Shown here in pieces: positions 25,450-36,200 of a stretch of 64,000 nucleotides of DNA. Under the pieces are notes generated by a model, which saw only the letters and a list, made by a program, of their open reading frames with translations, made no database searches and had not been told where the DNA came from. Every line of letters begins with the position of its first letter. The stretch's first letter is position 1. A program made the position numbers and the translations under genes. Source of the stretch: Gnetum montanum (lineage: Eukaryota > Streptophyta > Gnetopsida > Gnetales > Gnetaceae); contig MNCI01021399.1 of the NCBI GenBank assembly GCA_015680685.1, positions 1,110,149 to 1,174,148 on the forward strand. The letters run 5' to 3'.

Positions 25450-25970
25450 ATTTCCATCTTATAGACCATAGTCGTGAGGTGTCATCTTTTATACTTAGGC
25501 ACCAAACAATCTTTTTACATTTTTCTTACATTTCTTTCAAATTTTATACCATTTTCTATAGTCTTTAATATCTTTTCTATTCTTTCATACTTTTCACATT
25601 TCTTATCATTTTTCATTCTTTCAAATCTTCCAGGATCTTTATACATTTTTCTATTCTTTCATACTTTTTTCATTTTTTTCAAAGTCTTATGAATTCTCAT
25701 GTGCATATTGTTGATCTTTTTGATAAAGTGTAAAGGACTAAGCAAGATGTAGTCTCAACAATAATAATTTTACATTATGTTATTAAATTAGTAAAGGATT
25801 GATTGTATATACAATGGATCACATCATCCATCCACTCATTTGCAATAATAAGAGGTTATTACCATGTACATAGTAACACAATGAGATTCTTTTCACAATA
25901 AAACTAAAATAAACTTGTGATTATTATGCCTAGATGAAAAGGTGAAGAACTAAGAGCAAATGAAAAGGAT
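25450..25970 (+). other. Element G: post-integrase spacer with candidate polypurine tract
   Basis: T-rich spacer (25500-25700) after pol. GAACTAAGAGCAAATGAAAA followed by GGA, at 25948-25970, is purine-rich and directly precedes TGTGACATC, a plausible LTR start. Confidence 0.45.
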
Positions 25971-26530
25971 GTGACATCAAAGGGATTTTTGGATTCTCTA
26001 AAGCTACTACTATGAATTTTATTGCACTATTAAGTTGTATTATTTACTTTAGTTCTAACAAAAAATGAAAACATGTTCTAAAATAAGTGTTGCCTTGCTA
26101 TGTCACTAGAAAGATATGTTACCCATGCTTGAAGGTTGTCCTTTGGTAAGGTTGACACAATAATAACATAATAAATACACATAATAAAAATTTTTGTGGG
26201 TTCTCCTTGAAAGACATGTTACTAATGCCTAAAGATAAGTGACTTCTTATAGATTTCAGGGTTTCTTAGACTTGCATTGGTTATGTGGCTAGAAAAACAT
26301 GTTACCCATGTTGGAAGGCACTTCTCTATACAATGGTCAAGTATTCTTTTAAATGAACTATATAGTTAATAAATTGCTTCCTAGTCCTTTATTTCCAAGT
26401 AATGATATTTCTTATAATTCTAATAACCTTATGGTTGTCAGTCTTGGGATGATACAATGTGATGTCACTGGTAACTGGTATGGACTTGGTTTAAATCTTG
26501 GATGAAAAGGCTAATAATCATTTAAACCAT
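25971..26530 (+). repeat. Element G: right (3') LTR
   Basis: It starts TGTGACATCAAAGG after the purine tract and contains the segment shared with 9815-10179. Inside are three copies of GCTAGAAAGACATGTTACCC or a close variant, near 26105, 26205 and 26290, about 90 bp apart. The left copy has two. The 3' end was not fixed; the match with the left copy fades after GGTATGGACTTGG near 26490. Confidence 0.5.
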
Positions 26531-27084
26531 GTATTACACATAAAATTTATTATTCTCATGGTAAGACACCTCACGTTCCATTTTCTAGAATCCCTACTAC
26601 TACCATTCAACCTCATTGTTATATATAATTATGATTTGATGGTTTTGTATAATATAGTATTATTTTCTTATTAAAGCAATACTAACATCTCTATTTTACA
26701 AGACAGGTATGATTTACATTCAACTCCCTGAGTGTCTGATAAGCGGTGAGGTACCCCTACACCCAACCATATGAATCACTAAGGTGTTATGTATGATCCA
26801 ATTGAATTCCATGGACCTATAGTTATCTAATATGCTAGCTCTTCTAGTAAGTGAAAGGGGCATTGAGAACATCTGTTGTCTTCCCAACTACACTTGTGAG
26901 GCTCAAGGGTATGGTTTAAGTGTAATTGAGATATATGAATTTTTGTTATTTTATATTTTATGGATGTAATCACCTATAGTAAGAATAAGGAGTAAAGTAG
27001 ATTGAAAGCTAGCGTGTCTGTTGCCTAGCTAGCCTAACACAAGTAACCATTCCACTTTCTTGAACACATCCTAAACACATATAG
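26531..27084. other. Unassigned sequence containing the partner of the left-edge repeat
   Basis: 26745-26830 is related in inverse orientation to bases 1-115 (shared core AGGTACCCCTACAC). No gene was recognised. The expected continuation of A pol (RNase H, on the minus strand) was not found here, so element A seems truncated at this side. Confidence 0.4.
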
Positions 27085-27498
27085 CATTGCTTGGCTATCA
27101 AAACATTAAGTATTGCTAGGTTACCAAGTACTATATGAATGCTCGAAGTCATCATGCTTATGGTCATTAACAACTAGAAATAAATTACTTAAATCAAATA
27201 CATTAAAAAAAAGAGTAAGAAAGTAAAATCAATTGAGAAACATATTAAGCTATTCTTAGTGCTATAAGGATTTTCAAAAGACTTCATTTTATTCCCATCA
27301 CACTACTACACTTAGGTACATTAGTGCTCGAACAAAGAACCATGCACACTTAGACTTCTTCAGCAAGTGCTCAAAAAATATTCTAACTCTAAGGAACAGA
27401 AACAATAAGAGCTTCACTGCCTTGCTTAAAAACTAAAAACTAAACTATTCAAAAACTAGAACCTAGGCATGGTATTTATATACTTTGGGCATATGTCT

Positions 27499-27520
27499 TG
27501 ACATCAAACATTTGATGTCA
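27499..27520. other. Palindrome TGACATCAAA / TTTGATGTCA
   Basis: Two 10-base arms are perfect reverse complements, separated by CA. A further TGACATCAC follows at 27532-27540. It could form a hairpin or be a dimeric binding site; no function is inferred. Confidence 0.8.
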
Positions 27521-27824
27521 GATCCATGCCCTGACATCACATACGTAACATCATGGCAAACAACAAACAATGATTCATCATACCCCCACAACTAAATGGA
27601 AACTTATCCTTGAATAAAGAAGAGGAGGAATAATTTCTGTACAACATAATATATTAGTAGGTATGGGATTGTTGACTAACATTAGAAACTAACTCAAATG
27701 AAACATACAAACTCTAAGTGCCCAAGTGTATAGAATTACAATTTTTACAAAATTTGATGTTCATGATAAGAGAGGTGAAAACCCTAAATAACATTGACAT
27801 CCAACACCTCTTTATCAATAGAAG

Positions 27825-27827
<3 letters not shown>

Positions 27828-27877
<50 letters not shown>

Positions 27878-27887
27878 AGAGAAGAGA
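27828..27887. repeat. AG microsatellite
   Basis: About 60 bp of nearly pure alternating A and G. The apparent Glu-Arg or Ser-Leu ORFs crossing it are artefacts of the repeat. Confidence 0.95.
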
Positions 27888-28024
27888 TCCAACGATCATG
27901 AACGATTCTCATTATGTGGTCTACTTTCATCATCCTTGGTGAAGATAGTTCTGCTTCTAGTCCATGATTCCCACTACAATCACAACAAAATCATGAATTA
28001 GTATGTTTTGATAGCCAAGCAATG

Positions 28025-29300
28025 GAGGGTAAATAGCAGGAAGGTGAAAAAACTCTTTCTTTAGGTTATTAAAGGCTTGTTGACATTGATCTGTCCACTC
28101 AAAGTTAACCCCCTTCTTAAGTAGGTGTTGTATGGGGTGTAGTTTGTCTATTAACCTCGCAATAAACCTTTTGATAAACTGTACTCTACCTTGCAACCTG
28201 CGTAACTCTTTAAGATTTGTAGGTAGTTCTAGGTTGACAATGGCTCTCACCTTATCGGGGTCCACTTGTATCCCTATTTCTGACACTAAAAAACCTAGCA
28301 TGTGTCTAGTTTTAACTTTGAAAACACATTTCCTAGGATTGAGGCATAGGTTGTGCCTATGACAATGTTGGAGAACTACATTTAGATTGTTGGGATGATC
28401 ATTTTCTTCCTTAGAATTAACTGTTATGTCATCAATGTAGTCGTTCAATCTTTCTAAGAGGTAATCGCTAATGATATATATCATTGCTCGTTGATATGTT
28501 GCTCTAGAATTTTTTAGTCCAAAAGGAATCATTTTGTAACAAAATGTTCCCCAAGGGGTCATAAAGGTAGTTGTCGACTAGTGCTCTAGGTTGATGCGAA
28601 TTTGATTATAGCCTAACAACCCATCCATGAAGGAAAGTAAGGCATGACTAGCTATAGTATCGATAAGTTGATTGATAATAGGAAATGGGAAGTCATCCTT
28701 AATTGTTACCCTATTTTAATCTCAAAAGTCTAAACAAATTCGTATACTCCTGATTTTCTTAGGCATGACTACAATGTTTGAGACTCAATCTGAGTAATTG
28801 ATGGCCCAAATGAAACTAGCTTGATAGAGCTTGGTGATTTCATCGTGTATGGCCAAGGCAATCTCTGGTTTAACTTTGCAGGCTTTCTATTTAAACACTT
28901 TGACATGTGGGTCTAAGATAATGTTGTGTTGTATGATTTGCAAGTCCAGGCCTGGCATGTCTTCGTATAACCATGCAAACACTTTAACATTGTCATTAAG
29001 GACTTTCAAGATGTTTTGTTATGCTTGTGCCTCAAGTAGGGAACTAACTTGTAATGTTTTCACCTTACCTCTAGTTGTAGTTATAGGGTTTTCAATAAGA
29101 GGGTCTTCAGTCACATCCCTAGCCTCTAGGTCTAAGGCTTGGATCAAATGTTCTGGGTAGTCTAGAGATGTCTCTAGGGATGCTACGGTGTCATGAGTGG
29201 ATGATTCCAAGTTTATTAATTCTGAGCTTAAGTGTCTTATAAGCTTGCCATGAGGTCCTATCAGGATAAGGGGCATGTGGAGATCATCTTGTATAGCCAT
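28025..29300 (-). pseudogene. pol: Element A: pol N-terminus and reverse transcriptase, truncated
   Basis: Read leftwards from an ATG at 29300, the start is MAIQDDLHMPLILIGPHGKL. An acidic linker follows (LDLEARDVTEDPLIENPI), then RT. The palm is clear at 28562-28025: PWGTFCYKMIPFGLKNSRAT, then YIDDITVNSKEE (the catalytic YxDD is intact as YIDD), LNPRKCVFKVKTRHMLGFLV, VQFIKRFIARLIDKLHPIQH and LLKKGVNFEWTDQCQQAF. Stops break the part around 28565-29000. The frame ends at LPAIYPPLLGYQN where the inverted-repeat segment begins, so RNase H and integrase are absent. Having its own ATG directly after a repeat block, as in C, suggests pol is a separate ORF from gag-pro. Confidence 0.85.
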
Positions 29301-29399
29301 TTTTGAAGCACTCCTGCAAAATCATCAAACAAGTGAATGTCAAGTGGTACTTTTTTAATAGGGTAACATGCAATAAAATGTAGACAAGGTAATCATGTG

Positions 29400-29775
29400 A
29401 TGCATTGCTAATTTAAGGTCTTAGTGGACTACAACAATGCAAAATTATATTTTAGTATTGCTAGTTTAAGGTCATAGCGGACCATTAACATGCAAACTTT
29501 CATGCTAAAAATTGCTAGTTTAAGATCATAGTGGACCATTAATAGGTTTAAAATATGAAGGAGAAGTCAAGGTTGCTAGCTTAAGGTCATAGCAGACCTT
29601 CAAAATGTAAAAGAAATACTAACATTGCTAGTTTAGGGTCATAGTGGACCATAATCATGTAACGTTGTAATTGGGAACTACTAGTTTAAGGTCTTAGCAG
29701 ACTGCCAATTAGTTTAAAACATGAAAGATAGGTTAAGATTGCTAGTTTAAGGTCGTAGCAGATTGTTATTACAAA
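29400..29775. repeat. Spacer repeats (TTGCTAGTTTAAGGTCATAG units) left of the antisense gene
   Basis: Seven units of the form GCTAGTTTAAGGTC-tagygGACC recur about every 50-60 bp. GGTC and GACC within a unit can pair. Equivalent blocks flank pol of C on both sides (59010-59400 and 62990-63330), and related GGCC-type words lie at 38010-38280. They therefore border the coding blocks of this element family. Confidence 0.85.
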
Positions 29776-29988
29776 AAATCATGAAAAATGAAGTGACAAT
29801 TTTAATGCCTCTGTGTGGTATGTTGTCCTTGCGTGCTATGCTGCAGTAGGCCCATGTTATGCTATAGGGGACAAGAATGTCCCCTGTTACACTATAGTGG
29901 ATAGGGGCATTGCGTGTCATGCATGGAATGTGGAACATCCTACATTACGCGCAGGAGATGAAAGTAACAAGTTTTTGATCTCATAGGC

Positions 29989-29998
29989 TATAAATAGG
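29989..29998 (+). promoter_or_regulatory. TATA box of the antisense gene in A
   Basis: GGCTATAAATAGGGG on the plus strand is a canonical plant TATA box. The equivalent site in C (63479-63490) reads GGCTATAAATAGGGA, and both are followed by related sequence and a short first exon. It points rightward, opposite to gag-pol of A. Confidence 0.75.
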
Positions 29999-30019
29999 GG
30001 GTTACCCCAAGGTAATCTG

Positions 30020-30259
30020 GTTACTTTCATGGACACTTATACCCTACACCTAGAGCATAGCGTAGTTGAGCTTAAAGTTAGCGTAGCGGTCATAGCATAA
30101 CAATTGATACAACCGACACACCTAAGTTTGTGAGTAAGCAATGGCGTGCAGGAGTGAGTGTAGGCATCAGGGGTTGACCAACTTAGCCAAAAGGGAGTAC
30201 ACCCTACAACACCTTCCCAAGGTGCACGTTCAGGAGCAGTAGGAGGCTTCATCCGCCTG
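30020..30259 (+). CDS. Antisense gene, exon 1 (element A)
   Basis: It follows the TATA box by about 25 bp. An ATG at 30141 opens MACRSECRHQGLTNLAKREY, then LPKVHVQEQ, then a stop at 30237. In C the equivalent exon reads MAPKKERKDLVLPKVDEVKE. The shared K-E/R...LPKV pattern and the shared position of the splice donor (CTG|GTAAGT here, CTG|GTAGGC in C) support homology. The stop may be decay. Confidence 0.5.
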
Positions 30260-33200
30260 GTAAGTTACGATGCTACCTTTGTTTTTGTTGTGTAATTTAT
30301 CAAGTTAGATTGCCATTTCCATCTCTATTTTGGTTTCCTCGGTTGTCATTGTGGCTACTGTTGGCAACCGTTTGGAACGCGACTGCCAACGAGTGTCCTT
30401 GAACAGGATTTAGGTGCCTACTAGTCTCTGGCAACACCAAGGCCCAGATACCTCCAAATAGACTTAGTAGTTAATGTGAGTATGTATGTGCATTGTTGCG
30501 GCGTGCGGTTGTGAGAAATGGAACGATTGCGTTGTATGTAAACTACAAATGACTTACTTTAAAGAGATTCAGCCAACTTTGCCAAGTACTGTGAGTTGTT
30601 GAAAATTTTCTATTTTGTTTAACTGCCTAGTCTACGTGGTCCTTATAATACCTACTTGTAACAAATAAAATTTTGCAAAAACATTTAAGCACGACTCCGC
30701 AATCTACTCCTAATTTTCCCCAGAGAAAGAGATAGTTCCACAAGAAAACTAGAAATAGAGCAAGATTCGATGGAAATAAGCAGAAAAGAAAAGAAAGCAG
30801 ATTTGTGTAGACCTCAAATATTTAAACAAGGTAAAATGACACGAGTAAACACTTCGCAATAAAGCTATCCCAAATTCAATATCTACGAATTGTTCAAACT
30901 TCCAAGGCTCAAACAAGCAATATCTTCAAGACAATCCTATTATGCTACCAAAAATTGCTGCGTAAACTACCACGTACGAGACTCCATTTTGACTAGATAA
31001 TAGATGTCAACGATTGCATTCAAACAGAACCTTTAAAAGACTTGACAATTTCTGATTGAAATACCACGAGAATTCACTTTAAAGATAAAAAGAAGCTATT
31101 CTGGTCCCATCAAAATACCAAAGATTTTCTGAACCCTCTCGACTACTGAATTGTTCAACGGCGTGACTACAAACAGAGGCTCTCTTACAACAATCCCAAT
31201 AGCAGTTCCCACACGTTGCACAATAATGAAATTTACTACTAAAATGCTCTTAAGGCTTTTAAACACAAGCGCTTCTATGGCAAAATTTTAATAGAAATTT
31301 CTATCGGGCAACAAGAACAATAAGAGCAATCTAAAAATCCCAAAATTACTTGCCAAGGATGATACTATCTAAACCACTAGCTAAACAATTTAAACAAAAC
31401 AAAAAATGAAATGCATAACTCACAGGACCATGACAAAGAGGCTGAAATCTTTATTCTAGCAAGCCATCTTGCAAGCAATCGTTCACACTTTCTTCTTTAC
31501 AAAATGCTCTTCTCCCAAGACTCCAAGTGTCTCGAAGTGAGAGCCCAAGTGCTAACTAGTAGACCCCAAGTGTGATGTATGAGACCTCCCAAAAGTCTCA
31601 AGTGATGATCTCTAGTGATGATGATTTCAAGTGATGATCTTCCCTCTTGACCCCTGAAGCCTTTTTATAGGGTTCAAAGGTAGGTAGGGAAGTTACATAT
31701 TCAAAAATATCTCCCCTAACTTCTCTCCCAAGTAGCCTGGCCAACCAATTAGGAGATTACTTGCCCAACAAGTTAGGAGGTTACTTGCCCAACAAGTTAG
31801 GTAAGTTACAACAATTTTGGGTGGTTTCAACCACAAAAGGGATAAAAATGCTGCATCTTACACGTGTCTTCATGATAATCCAAATTAAAATTAATTATAA
31901 ATACTATAGTTGTAACTATCATAGGAAGTTACAACTTTCTTAGGAATAAAAGGGATAATAGCCAAATGTCTCCTTTTATAGGATGTTACAAAAATATCCC
32001 ATAATTGTCCTTTCCTCTTTAAATCATAAAAATATTTTATTTTCCTTGTAGTGATAGAGATAGTAACCATGGATTTGATATATGTATGTGTATATAACCG
32101 AAGTTATATCAGGGCCAATTCCGTCTTCATCTTCTCTGTACTTTGTCAACAGCGTTTTCATCTTCCGTCTTTGGAGTAAATCGCATTTCGTCCGAAAATC
32201 ATTTTTGTTGAGTCGCGTTTGTTTCTGAAAATCATTTTATGCTTCGCTACTATCTTCCTTATCCTCCGCCTCCCTCAAGTCGCGCGCCGCCTGTGCATCC
32301 CTCAGCCCAATCTGGACACCCCGAGGCTAGATCTACCAGATCTGCGCAACCCGCGGCTAGATCAGGACTCGGCCGAGGCCCTGGCTGCACGCGCGATAGA
32401 GGCCTCTCCCTATCTTCTTCTGCAGCCACTATACATCCACCCGCTACTGGCCATCCATTTTTCGTAGGTGCGCAGTCTTCCCCTACAGCTTCCGCAGCTC
32501 CCGCAGGCGCTCGCGCTGTCACTCGTGGAGCAACGGCCAGCACTCTAGACGGGTCACAGGCTGGCGCACAAGCCAACGGACACAGCAGAGGTCAACATGT
32601 CTCCCACAGCGGCGCTCATGGTAGTTGTATTAGTGGCAGCAATAGCAAAATGATCTTCAGCCACAGGTGCCCATCAACAAGGGTTTTAAGGGTTTTTTTT
32701 TGGTCAGTTCTGGAATGGAGGGTGTGGCAGCAGTGATGTTATGTGCAGCCGTGGTGGTGGCCAAAGTGCAGGTGGCGGCGGTGGATCGGTTCCATCTCTT
32801 TGTCGCAGCTGAATGATTGAGCCTACCCATACTCAGACTTAGACTCCGGATATGGGTCCGATTTCTAACAAACTAAAGATTATTATTGAAATCCCTTTCT
32901 ATGGAGCTAGCTGCAATAGTGATGATCCAGGGTGCAGTATTTGTCACAGATCCATTGCCATGGAAACCTTCATTGCCGCCTGCACAAATGACCGTAATCC
33001 CATGTCTGACAACATGAAATGAACCCACAGAGATGGGATCCAACAACCTCCCTGCACATTCCAAGAGGCCTTGTATACTGCAAGTCTTTCAAATGGAGCT
33101 CCTCCTCTGCCATCTCCTACTGCCAAACTTTTGTAGCGATTGACTGGGATCAATACCTTTATCTTGCCATTTCAATAGTTCTATTTAAATATTTTGAAGG

Positions 33201-36200
33201 TTTCAATCATCTCATATCTCTGTTCCATGAAATGGCCAGAATGTGCCAACAGCTACGTTGCAACTGTTGTTATTGTTTTTGTTGCTATTTTGGCTATTGA
33301 GTCGTGGCTATTGTTACTTTGGCTGCAGTGACCATGGTGATTGCTACACTATGGTTGTGCACATCATTGCCCTAGCCACCATTGTTAGGAATGGTCATTG
33401 TGCTATCATAGGGGTTTGGGTTGTTCTGCATGGTGTAGCACACGCTCAATGTAGTGTACCACCCTTAGAAGGGATTTTTTGTTTGCAATGTTTTGGGGCA
33501 GCTTAGCACATGCCCGATGTAGTATAGCACGAGCAAAGAGGGAGTTTTTTGTGTTTGTGTTTTACTTGGCTATGTTTCATGCGGTGGGGGTAGGGTCGAG
33601 ACAATGGGAATGCTATGTGTATTTTTCCTAAGCCACATTATTTTGACATTATGACTGTTACAGTGTTATGTTTTTGGTTCCTGTTACGCTACGCAGCCCT
33701 AGCTGTCATGGTTGCCATGCAGTAACGCTGGTAGGCCCACTACGTGGCTATGCCAGCAAACCTACTACGCTACTATGCTATTGATATTGTTACTCTACTA
33801 TGAGTATTAGTGTTTTTCCTACCATGTTGCTATGGTTTTCATATGGCTATATGCGATATTTGTTACGTTGTCACACTTATTTTATTGTTGTATGTCATAC
33901 TTGCCACTTTGCTATGTTGCATGAGGTGCAGTTGTCCTATTGCACTACGCATAACATAGTCTTCACCCTTGTGCAAAGTGTAACTATTATGCTACTTTGA
34001 TCAGGGCATGTCTACCATGCTACGTTGTGCAGGTTGTAACCATTACATTGTAGGGTGCACCTACTACGCTAAGCGATGTGGGTCATAGTCATTACGCTGT
34101 GTAGGGTGTGCTTGCTACATTACGCTATGTGTAACACCCTACTACAGTACATGCCAAGTTTAGTTCTATGTTATTGTACCTATGTGTTACTATTCCAAGC
34201 CTAAGGAAAAATCTATACATTAAGGGTTATGCTACGCTACTTGGTAATCATCACTTGAATGTTTCACTAATGCTTTTTTGTTATGTTGCACAGGGTCATG
34301 CTAAAACCCGTCCTGATCATCCTTGAGCTGGTAGGAGTCCTGTGCTACCTTAGTGAACCTATGGCCAATGTCCCCCCTCCCCATGAATGAGTAGGGAATT
34401 AGGTAGTTTGGTTCTAGGAGGATGCATGGGACTTCCTTGAGTTCCTCCTTCACCATTTTAGTGTGATTGTGTGGTCACACTTATTGGCCAAAAGAGCCAC
34501 TGTACTTACTAAAATGTTGTTGCCTAGGGCAAAATGGGGCATTCTGAAGTTCATGGCCAATGGGTCAATTGAAGGTGAAGGGAAAAAGGCTCAAACTATC
34601 ACCCAAGAGGCTTGAGGTACTTAAGTTAGATTTGGGACATGCCTGAATTCAAATGCTATCATCAATACAACACATTGTACGCTACTCATCACATGGGCAC
34701 CCACCTGGAATAGTTTATTGTGCCAACGGGTGAGTCTTGTGAAGATGTTTTAATCATGTTGTATCATTTGCCTTGTGCTAGTCCAAATGCTTACCATATT
34801 TTGCATGTTTCCAGGTTTTATATTGATAAGGATGGTCTTCACAGTAACGCAGATACATTGGCAATAGTCCAAACGGATTTGTAAGAGTTCTCCTCTATCG
34901 GGAATGTGTGTTCTAGTGTTATAGAATAACTTGGGCTTGATTTCAAAACCTATCCAACTAAGTGTGTTGAGTTCTATGGAAAATGTGAAGAAGTTGGTTG
35001 GTTGGATAGCAAATGGGCATCTTATCGACAGCTTACTATAGAAGACATTTTGGTAGAAATTCCACCATTTCCTACACCATTTAGACCTGGTATGGTAAAG
35101 CATGAATTTTTTTATATGCCTAAGTGATGATTTTCGTTTGCTTTTACTAATTTTTATTACGGGTTATTATAGTAGCAAGTTAATCCGAAGAGGTTACAGT
35201 GATCACCTTTGGGCATGATGAAACCAACCTCTTATTCAAGTACAGGGAGGTGGATGAGACACAATGTTGGCTTTGCAATGGAGCCCTAGCCATCCTAGTT
35301 CACAACATTCAGGAGGCTAGGCTCATGAACTTATTCTTAGCAATAAATCCAAGTCTCCCCACTACCGAAATGCTTTCCCTAGTTAATTCCTTTTGCGAAA
35401 AGGCTGACCAATTTCGCACATGGGTTCACAATGTGCGGGTAGTATTTGAAATCAATGACAAATGTTTTGGAGACTTTTTTGATATTTCCTGTGATGGTCT
35501 ACCTATAGGGGAAAAAGACTAGAAAGGATGTCAACCATTTGGGAAACATAGAGGAATGGCTGGGGAACAATAAGGACCAAAAGGGGATTTACATCCATAA
35601 GGTCAAGCTAGCGGTGGCCCAAATAGTTTACCTTGTCTTTCAGGCCCATGCCTTTCCCAAGCTACCCTCCCAAGGGAAGATCCTTGGAGTAGAGTAGGCC
35701 TAGATAATGTGGGACATCATGGAAGAAGGGACCAATTATAACTAGGCCAAGTACCTCTCTAAAGGCTTGCAAGCTGAAATAGTTAAGCTTTGTGAGAAGC
35801 TTGATGCCTGTTTCAACGTGCATTATGCCTTCTTCATAGCTTGCCTACGACGCTTTGTGGAATTCTTTGTGGTCTACGAGAATGACACTTGGGTGCAACA
35901 AGATCACACCCAGATATCCAAGCCATGGATTTTCCACGTTTTTCGTACCATCCGATCCCAAGATCCCCTAGAAGCTATTGGGAAGCCACTTTTGATAATG
36001 ATGATGGATCGAGTGGGGTGTAACTTTCATGCCCCAGATAGCATTGGAAAGCCACCTCCCATTAACATAGGCAATGTGTTAAGGGAGGCACATCTCATTG
36101 CAGAAACGGTGAAAACCAGGCTACAGGGTAAAAAGTCTCATCTTGTGGAAGAACCTTCCCGTACGAATGAAGAGAGGGAAAGAAAGTTACGGATCAAGGT

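Larger units (their letters stand above)
27085..28024. mobile_element. 940-bp segment with 22-bp perfect terminal inverted repeats
   Basis: 27085-27106 and 28003-28024 are perfect reverse complements (core TTGGCTATCAAAACAT). The homology between A pol and C pol stops exactly at the right end: C continues in RNase H, while A switches to this inverted repeat. The interior has no transposase, so a non-autonomous DNA transposon is likely. It also holds a TATA-like TTTATATACT near 27476, a 22-bp near-perfect palindrome at 27499-27520 and an AG microsatellite. No clear target duplication was seen. Confidence 0.55.
30359..33251 (-). mobile_element. B1: 2.9-kb LTR-like element with captured gene fragment
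   Basis: The ends are TGTTGGCA and TGCCAACA (8-bp inverted termini), with a perfect 5-bp target duplication GCTAC. The left 1.6 kb (30359 to about 31960) align with 42511 to about 44060 of B2, and the last 35-40 bp at the right end are also shared. Between these lies sequence unique to B1. On the minus strand it reads like one long LTR: start TGTTGGCACATTCTGG, unique gene-derived part in U3, TATA box CCCTATAAAAAGG near 31668, and end GGTTGCCAACA. I find no second LTR inside it, so a solo LTR with a captured gene is my reading. A DNA transposon with short inverted ends is the alternative. Confidence 0.85.

Noticed and set aside
27714-27942. Ser-Leu and Glu-Arg repeat ORFs on both strands
   Set aside because: They are translations of an AG microsatellite.
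28132-28362. Plus-strand ORF opposite A pol
   Set aside because: It is a shadow of the reverse transcriptase frame; the corresponding shadow at 61671-61934 exists for C for the same reason.
29010-29160. Plus-strand ORF 28831-29160 and its counterpart 62382-62732
   Set aside because: Both mirror the pol N-terminal region on the minus strand; their similarity to each other is inherited from pol.
28025-29300. Endogenous pararetrovirus (caulimovirus-like) origin of the RT
   Set aside because: Related copies have integrase after RNase H, LTRs, primer-binding and polypurine sites, and no movement-protein or coat-protein motifs. This is a gypsy retrotransposon.
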